A stretch of DNA of 48,664 bases, from the NCBI GenBank assembly GCA_002329365.1, contig DCUB01000038.1:8053-56716 (forward strand), read 5' to 3'. The DNA is from Ruminococcaceae bacterium UBA1425. GTDB taxonomy: Bacteria; Bacillota; Clostridia; Oscillospirales; Acutalibacteraceae. The translations under genes and the position numbers were made by a program. Numbering within the stretch: position 1 is the stretch's first letter; the number at the start of each line of letters is the position of its first letter. The notes under the pieces are model-generated. The model saw only the letters and a list, made by a program, of their open reading frames with translations. It ran no database searches and was not told the origin of the DNA. Below, in pieces: positions 1-8,155 of the stretch.

Positions 1-52
1 CCTGAGGCGCAACACGCCGAAGGATCTTGGAATAGAAAGCTTTTGACATACT

Positions 53-75
53 GCGGAACGGTCAAGACCTTTCCA
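53..75. repeat. GGAACGGTC palindrome, copy 1 (imperfect)
   Basis: The arms GCGGAACGGTC and GACCTTTCC are separated by AA. The left part, CTGCGGAACGGTCAAGACC, is identical to the palindrome at 46497-46515, between two convergent genes 46 kb away. This one lies downstream (3' side) of the minus-strand ceramidase-like gene. It is a member of an intergenic palindromic repeat family and may act as a terminator or boundary element. No gene is visible in bases 1-216. Confidence 0.6.
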
Positions 76-101
76 TACGAAAAAATTATATTAATATAAC
101 A

Positions 102-183
102 AGAACGGTCAAGGCGCGTCCCTGTATGTTTCATTCTTAGATATGAAAACAACACTTTCAGGGAACGGTCTTGACCGTTTCGC
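102..183. repeat. About 79-bp inverted-repeat element, copy A
   Basis: The element runs from AGAACGGTC (102-110) to GACCGTTTC (173-181). Its arms of about 20 bases pair again internally through CCCTG and CAGGG. The same architecture and near-identical ends recur at 34865-34943. The right arm (162-183) is itself a hairpin, GAACGGTC/GACCGTTTC, followed on the plus strand by a run of T, so it can act as a terminator for transcription from the left. It has no coding capacity and resembles a small MITE-like or REP-like unit. Confidence 0.55.
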
Positions 184-216
184 AATTTTTTTATTTGCCT
201 TTGTGTACCGTAAATC

Positions 217-1824
217 CTACTTTCCTACGGCCTTTAAAATATTCATATAAGAACGGACGAGAGTTGAGGCAAAGCGGCTGCCGAAGCAAAGCATTTCGTG
301 GTAACGTATGAGCGCGAAGTCGTTGTCGGGAACTATGTAGCCGACAGAGTCGTTCATCAGACCGAAAACAAGGATGTTTTTGCCCTTTTCAAAGCCGGAA
401 GCCTCGCTGAAGGAGGGAAGCGGAAAAGCCAGACCGCTTACAGAGTGCTCTTCGGACAGGGTGTATTTTCCGTTAATAAGGTCGGGGCAGATTTCGCCGG
501 GAACCATGGCTACCTTTTTTTCGCCTATTTCAAGATAGCCTACCTCCGTAAGTGCCTTATAGCCGTTTTTGCTCTTTAGGAATATATTGTGGGTGATTCC
601 GAGCTTGCCTATGGCAATAATCATAGGATTGTCGGTTTCGCAAATCACCTCGCCGCCGCGTATGTTTATGTACGGGGATATTTCTTCGGCGTCTTCAAGC
701 TTCATTGAAAGCACAAGCTCCGCGGTTTCTCTGCCGTATGCTGCGGCGCGGAGATAGCGCTGCGGGGCAAAGTCAGGGTCGTGCTCAACGTGACCTCCGC
801 TTGTATATATGCCCATAATCGCGCCGTTGAAAAACATCAGATTGTAGCCGGCTTCGGTAATCACTTCGTCAAGATATGCCACATAGTCAGCCGAAAGCTG
901 CCGTCCGCTGCTAAGGCACTCTCCGTAATTGATTTTTGTTTTGTCCTCGCAAAAGGTCTCAATCCCGACTGTGCAGGGGTGCGCGTTCATGTTTACTATT
1001 ATTGTCGGCCTTGCGTTGCCGTCGTCGGGTACGAACGTAAACTTAGAGAGATTTGAAAGGTAGCTTACATCTTCGCCCACGACAAGACCTCTTTCGCCCG
1101 GGCGTTTATCGTGCATTCTATCCTTTATATCGGTCTCGTTGTAATACAGTCTGCCAGTCTTCATGTCGGCAAACGCTGTCTTGACAGCTTCGACGGTTTT
1201 TGAAAATAAAAGCTCAAGGAATTCTTTGTCCGCCCAGCCCGAAAGGTGTTTTTTGCGCTCCTTATCGTCGAGAATCCTTTCGTTGCGGTCTGTGTAGGAG
1301 CAGGACCAGAGACCCTGCGTATCAATACAGCTGTGCGAGTGAGTGGCGCCGATGTTGATGCTGACGATGTTATTCTTAGCCGCAAAGTCGGCAAGCCTTG
1401 AACGTATTACGCGAATATCTCCGTTTGCCACTCCGATACAGTCGACAACGGCAAAAACAACGGCGCCTCTGCCCGAACCGTCGTCAAGGCAGATAACGCG
1501 GACCTTCATGTCGTCAAGCACTTCTTCAACGAAATTGCCGTGGGGGTAATTCTGGGTATGGTCGGTGGACATGAAACCGCCGAGAAAATATCTTTTCGTA
1601 AAGACGTCGTCGGGTATCAGGCTTGCGTTTGCGAAACCGAGCTTCCAGCGGCAGTTATTCCCGCGTGCGTATTCGGCGTCGATAAAATAATCATGGCCTT
1701 TATAAAAGTTCTCCTGCATATAATCCTCGTCGGATATAAAATAAGGATTGTCGGGAAGAAGGGACACAAGAGTATTTGTGACGCGTTGAATTTTGCCTGC
1801 AAGATAGTTTTTTGTAAGCTTCAT
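217..1824 (-). CDS. Neutral-ceramidase-like amidohydrolase, paralogue 1
   Basis: This 535-residue protein resembles neutral/alkaline non-lysosomal ceramidases, zinc amidases that split the N-acyl bond of ceramide. The N-terminal half carries the GATHSHSC motif (residues 160-166), the place of the THTH-type zinc-binding segment in the family. NMNAHPCTVG follows near 285, VPGEICPD near 445 and a GLMNDSVGYIVP segment near 490, matching in order the later zinc-ligand and C-terminal blocks. No signal peptide is visible, so it is probably cytoplasmic, unlike secreted ceramidases. The start is supported by GAGGGTGG upstream. It lies 30 bases after the metallophosphoesterase and is probably co-transcribed. 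A second family member sits at 20142-21665. The true substrate is unknown; any N-acyl aminolipid is possible. It ends in TAG. Confidence 0.75.
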   Translation of the reverse strand: MKLTKNYLAGKIQRVTNTLVSLLPDNPYFISDEDYMQENFYKGHDYFIDAEYARGNNCRWKLGFANASLIPDDVFTKRYFLGGFMSTDHTQNYPHGNFVEEVLDDMKVRVICLDDGSGRGAVVFAVVDCIGVANGDIRVIRSRLADFAAKNNIVSINIGATHSHSCIDTQGLWSCSYTDRNERILDDKERKKHLSGWADKEFLELLFSKTVEAVKTAFADMKTGRLYYNETDIKDRMHDKRPGERGLVVGEDVSYLSNLSKFTFVPDDGNARPTIIVNMNAHPCTVGIETFCEDKTKINYGECLSSGRQLSADYVAYLDEVITEAGYNLMFFNGAIMGIYTSGGHVEHDPDFAPQRYLRAAAYGRETAELVLSMKLEDAEEISPYINIRGGEVICETDNPMIIAIGKLGITHNIFLKSKNGYKALTEVGYLEIGEKKVAMVPGEICPDLINGKYTLSEEHSVSGLAFPLPSFSEASGFEKGKNILVFGLMNDSVGYIVPDNDFALIRYHEMLCFGSRFASTLVRSYMNILKAVGK

Positions 1825-1854
1825 TTTATTCCACCCTCAACTGATTGATATATT

Positions 1855-3561
1855 TTAATAATACAGAATCACCGTGTAAAGCCTTTCGAAGAATTCGCGG
1901 ATAAAACCGAATATTTTTAAGAGAAGCTGCGAAAAGCTTAAGGTTACGGCCTTTTCGCCGTAAGCGGGCAGCACCACGTTAAGGTCTTGCGGGTTTTTGT
2001 CGTCTACAGTAACCTTTTCGATTACGGGCAACACAAAAAATGCCATAAGCTTTGACACGACCGACTTGCGAAACGCGAGCTTCGAGCCGAAATCTTTAAG
2101 CTCCGTGTAAGTGAACGGAAGGCTTTTTGAACTTAAGAATTCGTCAACTTCCTCTTCAAGGGAGTCGAGCGAAGAAACGAGAGCAATCTTTATGCACTCC
2201 CAGAACAGCCGGAATTCAACCGACTGAGCCGGAATGTTTTCGTCACCCGCCATAGCGGAAGATACGATATATCCCGCAAGCTCGAAAAACGTTTCATAGT
2301 CGCTTTCGGGCAGGGTGTTGCCGTAGCTTTCGGCAATCTCCTCAAAGCTTGCGCCCGATGTTTCGGCTGTTTTGTAAACAGGAAGGCAGGCGGCTTCGTA
2401 CAGGGACGGAATTAACAGGCGGATTAAGTTTGCCGCCGTTCCGTTCTTGTCGATTTTAAGAAACGAAAGGGCGGTTTCGGGATTTTGGGCAAAATTGCGG
2501 AGCATGAACTGTATGCTCGCGCCGACCATTCCGCGGGCGTAGCCCTGAAAATCGCCCGTAATCTTTGAAAGCTTAGCCGCGCTGAAGCCTCCGGGAAGGT
2601 GTGAGGTGTCGATGATGTCAATATTGTGAGCCTTAAACTCAACGCCGCTGCCGGAAAAGGTAACAAAACGGTATGTGCAGGGGAATCCGACAAGCGCGCT
2701 TGTAACAATGTCGTATATCTCGTTTTTATTCGCGGAAACTGCTTTTGAAATGTCGTTGACGTGGATGTGCCCCGTAAAAATGTATTTAATGCCCCAGTCC
2801 GCGAACAAGCCTGAATATTCGTCGGCGTTATCTATGCGCGCGTCAGCGGCAATGTCAATCAAATCGCCGACAGGGAAACCGGCATGCTGCAAAAGCCCGT
2901 AGTGCGTTATGGCAACAATTTTTTTGCCGTCGGCCTTCGCCGCTTCGCACTGTTCCTTAATCCATTGAAGCGTTGAAGGCTCAATAACCGAAGCCTTTTC
3001 CTCATATGTGGCGCTGCTGACGGATAATAGACGGTACCCGCCGCCGAGGTCGGCCGTATAGGAGAGAGTGATCTCGTCTCTGCTGAGCGCCTGCGAGAAG
3101 CCGAATTCGTTATAAATGGATTCGAACTCCTGCATTGTAGTGTTGCTGCTGCAGTCGTGATTGCCCACGGAAACGTAAATCTGCTTGCCGGTCTGATGCT
3201 CAAAGCTCTTAAACAACGCGGCAAGCTCAAGATGGCAGGATTTTATACCGTCGTTGACAAGGTCGCCGGGCACAAGAATGCATTCGGCGTCGGAAGCGGC
3301 GGCTTTTTCAAGAAAGCTTCTTATAATTGCCTCTGATTCGAAAAGCAGCTGGCCGTTGTACCTGACGTGATTGTAAAGCTCGGAGCCGGGCAGGTTGTTT
3401 ACGTTTTCTATGCTTCCCGAATATGCCGCCGACTCGAAATGAAGGTCAGGAGCTACAATTACACGCAGCTCGTCATTCGCGGCAAAACCCGGAATTCCGG
3501 ACATATAAGAAATCTGACCAAGAAGAAATACTATTAGAATGAAAATGCCAATCTTTTTCAA
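1855..3561 (-). CDS. Exported calcineurin-like metallophosphoesterase
   Basis: This binuclear-metal phosphoesterase is made with an N-terminal signal or anchor (about residues 1-28, ending GFAA). All metallophosphoesterase motifs are present in order: APDLH (D39, H41), GDLVNDG, GNHDC, THYGLL and TGHIHVND. The C-terminal 250 residues are helical and unassigned. The open frame extends to 3651, but the likely start is TTG at 3561, because AGAGAGG lies just upstream and the signal sequence begins there, giving 568 residues. A consensus promoter lies upstream on the minus strand (3596-3624). It is the first gene of an operon with the ceramidase-like gene. The substrate is unknown; phospholipid, nucleotide or phospho-glycan targets are all possible outside the membrane. 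Confidence 0.8.
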   Translation of the reverse strand: MKKIGIFILIVFLLGQISYMSGIPGFAANDELRVIVAPDLHFESAAYSGSIENVNNLPGSELYNHVRYNGQLLFESEAIIRSFLEKAAASDAECILVPGDLVNDGIKSCHLELAALFKSFEHQTGKQIYVSVGNHDCSSNTTMQEFESIYNEFGFSQALSRDEITLSYTADLGGGYRLLSVSSATYEEKASVIEPSTLQWIKEQCEAAKADGKKIVAITHYGLLQHAGFPVGDLIDIAADARIDNADEYSGLFADWGIKYIFTGHIHVNDISKAVSANKNEIYDIVTSALVGFPCTYRFVTFSGSGVEFKAHNIDIIDTSHLPGGFSAAKLSKITGDFQGYARGMVGASIQFMLRNFAQNPETALSFLKIDKNGTAANLIRLLIPSLYEAACLPVYKTAETSGASFEEIAESYGNTLPESDYETFFELAGYIVSSAMAGDENIPAQSVEFRLFWECIKIALVSSLDSLEEEVDEFLSSKSLPFTYTELKDFGSKLAFRKSVVSKLMAFFVLPVIEKVTVDDKNPQDLNVVLPAYGEKAVTLSFSQLLLKIFGFIREFFERLYTVILYY

Positions 3562-3595
3562 TGTCAGTTTCCGCCTCTCTGATTTTTCAATTTCA

Positions 3596-3624
3596 ATTGT
3601 ATTAGTTGTTTTGGATTTTGTCAA
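3596..3624 (-). promoter_or_regulatory. Sigma-A promoter for metallophosphoesterase operon
   Basis: Reading the minus strand, TTGACA (3619-3624) and TACAAT (3596-3601) are separated by 17 bases and lie about 35 bases upstream of the TTG start. It is divergent from the promoter of the lipoprotein gene. Confidence 0.65.
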
Positions 3625-3662
3625 CAAAAATGAAATATTTAAGCAAATCATTTTGATTTTGA

Positions 3663-3701
3663 TTGACTTATACGCGTCGGATATGTATAATTATAAGTCA
3701 A
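3663..3701 (+). promoter_or_regulatory. Sigma-A promoter embedded in a perfect 10-bp inverted repeat
   Basis: TTGACT (3663-3668) and TATAAT (3686-3691) have a 17-base spacer and drive the lipoprotein/aminotransferase genes. The same stretch holds a perfect inverted repeat: TTGACTTATA (3663-3672) and TATAAGTCAA (3692-3701). The arms enclose the promoter spacer and -10 box, so a dimeric repressor binding here is plausible. Confidence 0.65.
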
Positions 3702-3729
3702 TAAGTACTATCATTTATACGGGGTTATC

Positions 3730-4554
3730 ATGAAAAAGATATTCTTATTTCTTATTATAATTTCCGCTGTTTTCACGTTTTCATCCTGCTCGGGCGACGA
3801 AAACGTTACAACAACAGCACCGTTTACGCTAAAATCGAGCGAGGAGCTTCAGGGAGTAGCGCCGACGGGCTTCGAAACAACCGGCGACGAGAAGAATCCT
3901 ACGCGTATTATCTATTCCGACGCGTACAAGGCCTCCGATGTCAGAAGCTTTTTTCTCGACGTCGTATTCGGCAGTTCAAACATAAGGAAAACAAAGAACG
4001 AACGGCTTGAAAAGTGGGCGATCCCTATAAAGTATTATTTTACGGGCAGATACACAAAAACCGACGAAGAGGCTGTTGAGAATCTTGCGCGAACATTAAA
4101 CGGTATAGACGGTTTCCCCGGAATCGACAAGGCAGGCTCTGAAAATGAAGCAAACCTTATTATAACTTACGGGGTTTACACCGATAAAGCCGAAACCTCA
4201 CCTGATGTTTCGTCCACAGAAAGTATTTATAACAAAGGTAAAATAAACAGCACAGGTATTTATAAATGCAATGAAAATTCGGGCGAGATTTTCGAGGCGG
4301 TAATTGAAATAGCCGTCGGCAACGCTACCGATACACAGCGCAGACAGGCGGTTTCAACGGAAATAATGAGGATTTGCGGAATGTCCTTCTCATCCGAGGT
4401 TTTCAGCGGGAGCATTTTCTGCGAAAACCCCAATATCACGGGTTATCCGTCGGAAATCGATCTTATTGCTTTTGAACTGCTGTACAGCAGCAAGCTTCAT
4501 GGCTCAATCACGTTTCCGGAATGCTATTACATTCTTGACAACCTGCTTTCGTAA
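3730..4554 (+). CDS. Lipoprotein with DUF2927-like domain
   Basis: The 274-residue product starts with a type II signal peptide; the lipobox FSSC gives lipid-modified Cys20, followed by a Thr-rich linker. The body matches the general pattern of DUF2927 proteins: a WAIPIKYYFTGRY strand near residue 95, a segment with ANLIITYG, then EIMRICGMS, SIFCEN and a closing ID..AFELLYSSKLHG block. The DUF2927 assignment comes from this order of motifs and is moderately sure. The function of the family is unknown. The protein should sit on the outer face of the membrane. It is followed after 32 bases by the aminotransferase and shares its promoter. Confidence 0.65.
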   Translation: MKKIFLFLIIISAVFTFSSCSGDENVTTTAPFTLKSSEELQGVAPTGFETTGDEKNPTRIIYSDAYKASDVRSFFLDVVFGSSNIRKTKNERLEKWAIPIKYYFTGRYTKTDEEAVENLARTLNGIDGFPGIDKAGSENEANLIITYGVYTDKAETSPDVSSTESIYNKGKINSTGIYKCNENSGEIFEAVIEIAVGNATDTQRRQAVSTEIMRICGMSFSSEVFSGSIFCENPNITGYPSEIDLIAFELLYSSKLHGSITFPECYYILDNLLS

Positions 4555-4586
4555 ACACTATGACTCAATACAGGAGGAAGATATTT

Positions 4587-5801
4587 ATGCAGCCTATTTT
4601 AAGATCAGACAAACTTAAGGAAGTACATTCAGACATCAGGGGCCCCGTCTTTGTCGAGGCGATGAGAATGAGGGCGGAGGGTATAGACGTTCTTCGACTT
4701 AATACGGGTAATCCCGCAACCTTCGGCTTTGAAATGCCCGACAGCGTCAGAAACGCGCTTATAAACAACGCCGACAAGGCTGTTGCCTACTGCGACCTTA
4801 AGGGTATGCCCGAAGCGCGTCAGGCAATCTGCGAATACCACAAGGGAAAGGTAATAGAGAACATCACTCCCGACGACTGCTTCATAGGAAACGGCGTTTC
4901 GGAGCTTGTCACAATGGCGCTTACGGCTCTTCTGAATTACGGCGACGAAATTCTTGTTCCCGCGCCCGACTATTCGCTGTGGACAAATTCCGTCTGGATA
5001 GCAGGTGCCAAGCCCGTTCATTATATCTGTGACGAACAGGCAAACTGGTATCCCGATTTAAACGACATCCGCAAAAAAATAACTCCCAAAACAAGGGCAA
5101 TAGTCTTAATTAACCCCAACAACCCCACAGGCGTTCTTTATCCGAAGGAGCTGTTAGAGCAGCTTGTTCAGATAGCCCGTGAAAACAATCTTGTTATCTT
5201 CTCTGACGAAATATACGACAGGCTTGTAATTGACGATATGGAGCATGTTTCCACTGCGACGCTCGCCCCTGACCTTCTCGTCGTCACTATGAACGGGCTT
5301 TCAAAGTCGCATATCGTCTGCGGCTTCCGCTGCGGCTGGATGGTTATTAGCGGAGCCAAGGAACAGGCAAAGGATTTTATGGCAGGTCTTGTTCAGCTTT
5401 GCGCAATGCGTCTTTGCGCAAACGCGCTGATGCAGCTTGTAATTCCCGCGGCGTTAAACGACCCGGAAAGCACAAAGGAAATGCTTGTGCCGGGCGGCAG
5501 GCTGTACGAGCAGAGAGAGGCTACATGCAGGGAGCTTGAAAAAATCCCCGGAATATCGTTTGTCAAGAACAACGCCGCTTTTTATGTATTCCCGAAGCTC
5601 GACGTAAAGAAATTCAACATCACCGACGACCAGCAGTTTGCAATGGACTATCTGCACTCAAAGCATGTTATGATAATTCCGGGCAGAGGCTTCAGCTGGG
5701 ATAAGCCCGACCACTTCAGAATCGTCATGCTCCCGCAGCCGGAGGTTCTGGCAAAGGCTATGCGCGACCTCGGCGACTTCCTCGCTACATATCGTCAGTA
5801 A
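4587..5801 (+). CDS. PLP-dependent aminotransferase class I (AlaA-like)
   Basis: This 404-residue fold-type I aminotransferase most resembles the alanine-synthesising AlaA / aspartate aminotransferase-like group, which interconverts pyruvate and alanine with glutamate. Visible motifs are LNTGNPATF near the start, NPNNPTGVLY (cofactor contacts), FSDEIYDRLV and NGLSKSH with the PLP-binding lysine near residue 239, then FRCGWM. The C-terminal PGRGFSW..DHFRIV segment carries the arginine that binds the substrate carboxylate. An ATG at 4560 is in frame, but AGGAGG at 4572-4577 with a 9-base spacer fixes the start at 4587. Substrate specificity cannot be fixed from motifs alone. Confidence 0.85.
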   Translation: MQPILRSDKLKEVHSDIRGPVFVEAMRMRAEGIDVLRLNTGNPATFGFEMPDSVRNALINNADKAVAYCDLKGMPEARQAICEYHKGKVIENITPDDCFIGNGVSELVTMALTALLNYGDEILVPAPDYSLWTNSVWIAGAKPVHYICDEQANWYPDLNDIRKKITPKTRAIVLINPNNPTGVLYPKELLEQLVQIARENNLVIFSDEIYDRLVIDDMEHVSTATLAPDLLVVTMNGLSKSHIVCGFRCGWMVISGAKEQAKDFMAGLVQLCAMRLCANALMQLVIPAALNDPESTKEMLVPGGRLYEQREATCRELEKIPGISFVKNNAAFYVFPKLDVKKFNITDDQQFAMDYLHSKHVMIIPGRGFSWDKPDHFRIVMLPQPEVLAKAMRDLGDFLATYRQ

Positions 5802-5805
5802 AAAA

Positions 5806-5830
5806 TCGGGCGGTCTGAACGGCCGCCCGA
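5806..5830. terminator. GC-rich hairpin between aminotransferase and nagB
   Basis: The arms TCGGGCGG and CCGCCCGA flank a 9-base loop. No clear U tract follows, so it may be a weak terminator or an mRNA-stabilising structure that lowers nagB read-through. Confidence 0.45.
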
Positions 5831-5854
5831 ACAAAACGACAGGAGTGAAATGAT

Positions 5855-6580
5855 ATGAGTATCAATATATGCAGGGACGCAAACGAGCTTGGCAAAAAAG
5901 CCGCCGCCGAAGCCGCCGCGTATCTGAACGGCGTTATAGCAAAAAATGGCTACGCGAGAATCGTCTTGTCAACAGGCTCGTCGCAGTTTGAAACGCTTTC
6001 GGCGCTTGTCGAATCAGATGTTGACTGGAGCAGGGTGGAAATGTTTCATCTTGACGAATATGTCGGTCTGCCCGAAACTCACATCGCAAGCTTCCGCAAG
6101 TATTTAAAAGAGCGTTTCATATCAAAAGTAAACCTCAAGGCATACAACCTTGTCGACGGAAACCCCGAAAGCATTCCGCCGCTTTCCGCAAAGCTCCGCG
6201 AACGGGACGTTGACCTCGGCATTGTCGGCATCGGCGAAAACGGGCACATAGCCTTTAACGACCCTCCCGCCGACTTTGAAACGACGGAGGCATACATCGT
6301 CGTCAACCTGAACGAAACCTGCAAAAAGCAGCAGGTGGGGGAGGGGTGGTTCGCGACGGTGGACGACGTTCCGGAGCAGGCCATTTCCATGACGCCCTAT
6401 CAGATAATGAAATGCAAAAAAATAATTACCTGCGCGCCGCACGCCGTCAAGGCGGAAGCCATAAGGGCAACGCTTTACGACGCTGTGTCGAACACGGTTC
6501 CCGCGACGCTTCTGAGAACGCATCCCGACTGGTCGCTCTATGTGGACAAAAACTCGGGAAAATATATCAGAACTTTCTGA
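5855..6580 (+). CDS. nagB: Glucosamine-6-phosphate deaminase
   Basis: This 241-residue NagB-type isomerase-deaminase converts glucosamine-6-phosphate to fructose-6-phosphate and ammonia, feeding amino sugars into glycolysis. Visible motifs are LSTGSSQFETL (phosphate binding), FHLDEYVGLP and the catalytic GIGENGHIAFNDPP segment. The length matches the short Bacillus-type enzymes rather than the 266-residue E. coli form. AGGAGTG precedes the ATG. Its stop codon lies only 3 bases from the stop of the convergent RACE gene, with no terminator between them. With the lyase at 9560-10432 it could serve sialic-acid or amino-sugar use, but no kinase or epimerase of that route is in the window. Confidence 0.88.
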   Translation: MSINICRDANELGKKAAAEAAAYLNGVIAKNGYARIVLSTGSSQFETLSALVESDVDWSRVEMFHLDEYVGLPETHIASFRKYLKERFISKVNLKAYNLVDGNPESIPPLSAKLRERDVDLGIVGIGENGHIAFNDPPADFETTEAYIVVNLNETCKKQQVGEGWFATVDDVPEQAISMTPYQIMKCKKIITCAPHAVKAEAIRATLYDAVSNTVPATLLRTHPDWSLYVDKNSGKYIRTF

Positions 6581-6583
6581 AAT

Positions 6584-8155
6584 TTAAAAGTGCATATTTT
6601 CAACATATCCGTCGACAAAGGTCTGATTCGTTGTAAGGTCAACCGTTTCGGCGGATTTTGCTGTCTTTTCGGAAATTTCTATTAGTTCTTTGTCGAGCAA
6701 CAGCATGGCGGCGCCCGCTCCCGCCGCGTTGCCCACGGATTTTGCCACGGGCGCAAGCCCGCTTTGAAGCATACCGATTTTTACGGCGGATTCGATATTC
6801 AGAAACGTTCCGAACCCACCCGCAAGACGGAATTCGGATATTTCGCCGACGGAAATGCCTGCTTCATAAAGCAAGGTATCTATGCCGGAGCGTATGGCGG
6901 ATTTTGCAAGCTGCACCATTCTTATGTCCTTTTGAGTAACAATGATGTCGGTACCGGGCAGCAGAAAAGCGTCCTGTGAATCAAATTCACAAAGGCTTTC
7001 GGCAAAGCTGTGACCGTCCTCCGACAATCTCCCCGTTTCGTCGACGATACCCGCCTCAAGCAGCGCGGAGGTAATATCAAGCACGCCCGAACCGCAAATT
7101 CCGGCGGGCTTTACGCCCCCGATTACGTCATATGAGAAGTAAGCGCCCGTAAACCTTGCGCCCGAAATCGCGCCCTCCTTTGAGGTTATGCCCGCGTGTA
7201 TGCCGCTTCCCTCAAACGCAGGCCCCGCCGCCGTAGAGCAGCAACGCAGCTTTCCGCCCGACAAAAGCGCCATTTCGCCGTTTGTGCCGATATCGGCGAG
7301 CAGCCGTGGCGCGCCCTCGGTGTTTTTGTGAAAGCCGGAGGCTATAAGTGCGGCTGTTATATCTCCTCCGACATATGAAGAAATACTTCTGACAAGATAG
7401 ACATCGGCGTTAAAGCAAAGCGACAGCTCCGAGCCGCTTTTGAAGCAGCCGAAAAAGTTGTCCTGAACAAACGGGGCGTAGGCGACGGACGAGGGATTCA
7501 GGCCGCTGAAAAAATACATCATCGCCGTGTTTCCCGCGATAACGGCGGCGTCTATATCGCTTAAACCAATACCGTTTTTTTCGCAAAGATCTACGGCCAT
7601 TTGTGATACACATTCGGTGATTGACGACGAGAGGCGTTGGAGTCCGCCGCGAAGCGCGAAGTCGAGCCTTGATACAACGTCGGCACCGAAAACCGCCTGC
7701 GGGTTCCGCGTTGAAGACGTACCGAGGAGCTGTCCGCTTTTCAAATCGTAAAGATACATAACGACGGTAGTCGTGCCGATATCGACGGCAACGCCGAAGC
7801 GTTTGCCGAAAGGATTAAGCCTTATATTTTCTGCCGCGCCATCAGTCAGAATCATGTCGTTTTTACCGTCGGCTTCAACAGTTATCGTAACGTCGCCCAG
7901 TGCTTTTGTTACGCAGGCAAAACGGATACCTCTTTTTATCTCGTCTGAGGAAAGCGACAACCTCTCAAACTCCGAAACGGGAGAAACGCTGCCGTTTACA
8001 GTTATCCTGCACTTTTTGCACCGCTGCTTTCCTCCGCAGGGCATATCAAAGAACACACCGCTTTTCGCAAGCAGCCCGGAGAGCAAAACGGGCGGCTCGA
8101 AAATCAGTTGTTTATGTATGCCGTTTGAAATAATTTCAGCTACGCTCAAGGCCAT
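6584..8155 (-). CDS. RACE-type 2Fe-2S/ASKHA activator of corrinoid proteins
   Basis: This 523-residue protein has an N-terminal plant-type 2Fe-2S ferredoxin domain (MPCGGKQRCKKC, later IRFACV as fourth cysteine) and a DUF4445/ASKHA ATPase domain with VAVDIGTTTVVMYL, AGNTAMMYF, LADIGTNGEMAL and GICGSGVLD. Proteins of this kind use ATP to reduce inactive cob(II)alamin to cob(I)alamin on corrinoid methyltransfer proteins. No corrinoid protein or methyltransferase partner is adjacent. The start overlaps the end of the MATE gene by 20 bases, so translation is probably coupled. Whether it serves the radical SAM proteins 30 kb away is open. Confidence 0.85.
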   Translation of the reverse strand: MALSVAEIISNGIHKQLIFEPPVLLSGLLAKSGVFFDMPCGGKQRCKKCRITVNGSVSPVSEFERLSLSSDEIKRGIRFACVTKALGDVTITVEADGKNDMILTDGAAENIRLNPFGKRFGVAVDIGTTTVVMYLYDLKSGQLLGTSSTRNPQAVFGADVVSRLDFALRGGLQRLSSSITECVSQMAVDLCEKNGIGLSDIDAAVIAGNTAMMYFFSGLNPSSVAYAPFVQDNFFGCFKSGSELSLCFNADVYLVRSISSYVGGDITAALIASGFHKNTEGAPRLLADIGTNGEMALLSGGKLRCCSTAAGPAFEGSGIHAGITSKEGAISGARFTGAYFSYDVIGGVKPAGICGSGVLDITSALLEAGIVDETGRLSEDGHSFAESLCEFDSQDAFLLPGTDIIVTQKDIRMVQLAKSAIRSGIDTLLYEAGISVGEISEFRLAGGFGTFLNIESAVKIGMLQSGLAPVAKSVGNAAGAGAAMLLLDKELIEISEKTAKSAETVDLTTNQTFVDGYVENMHF

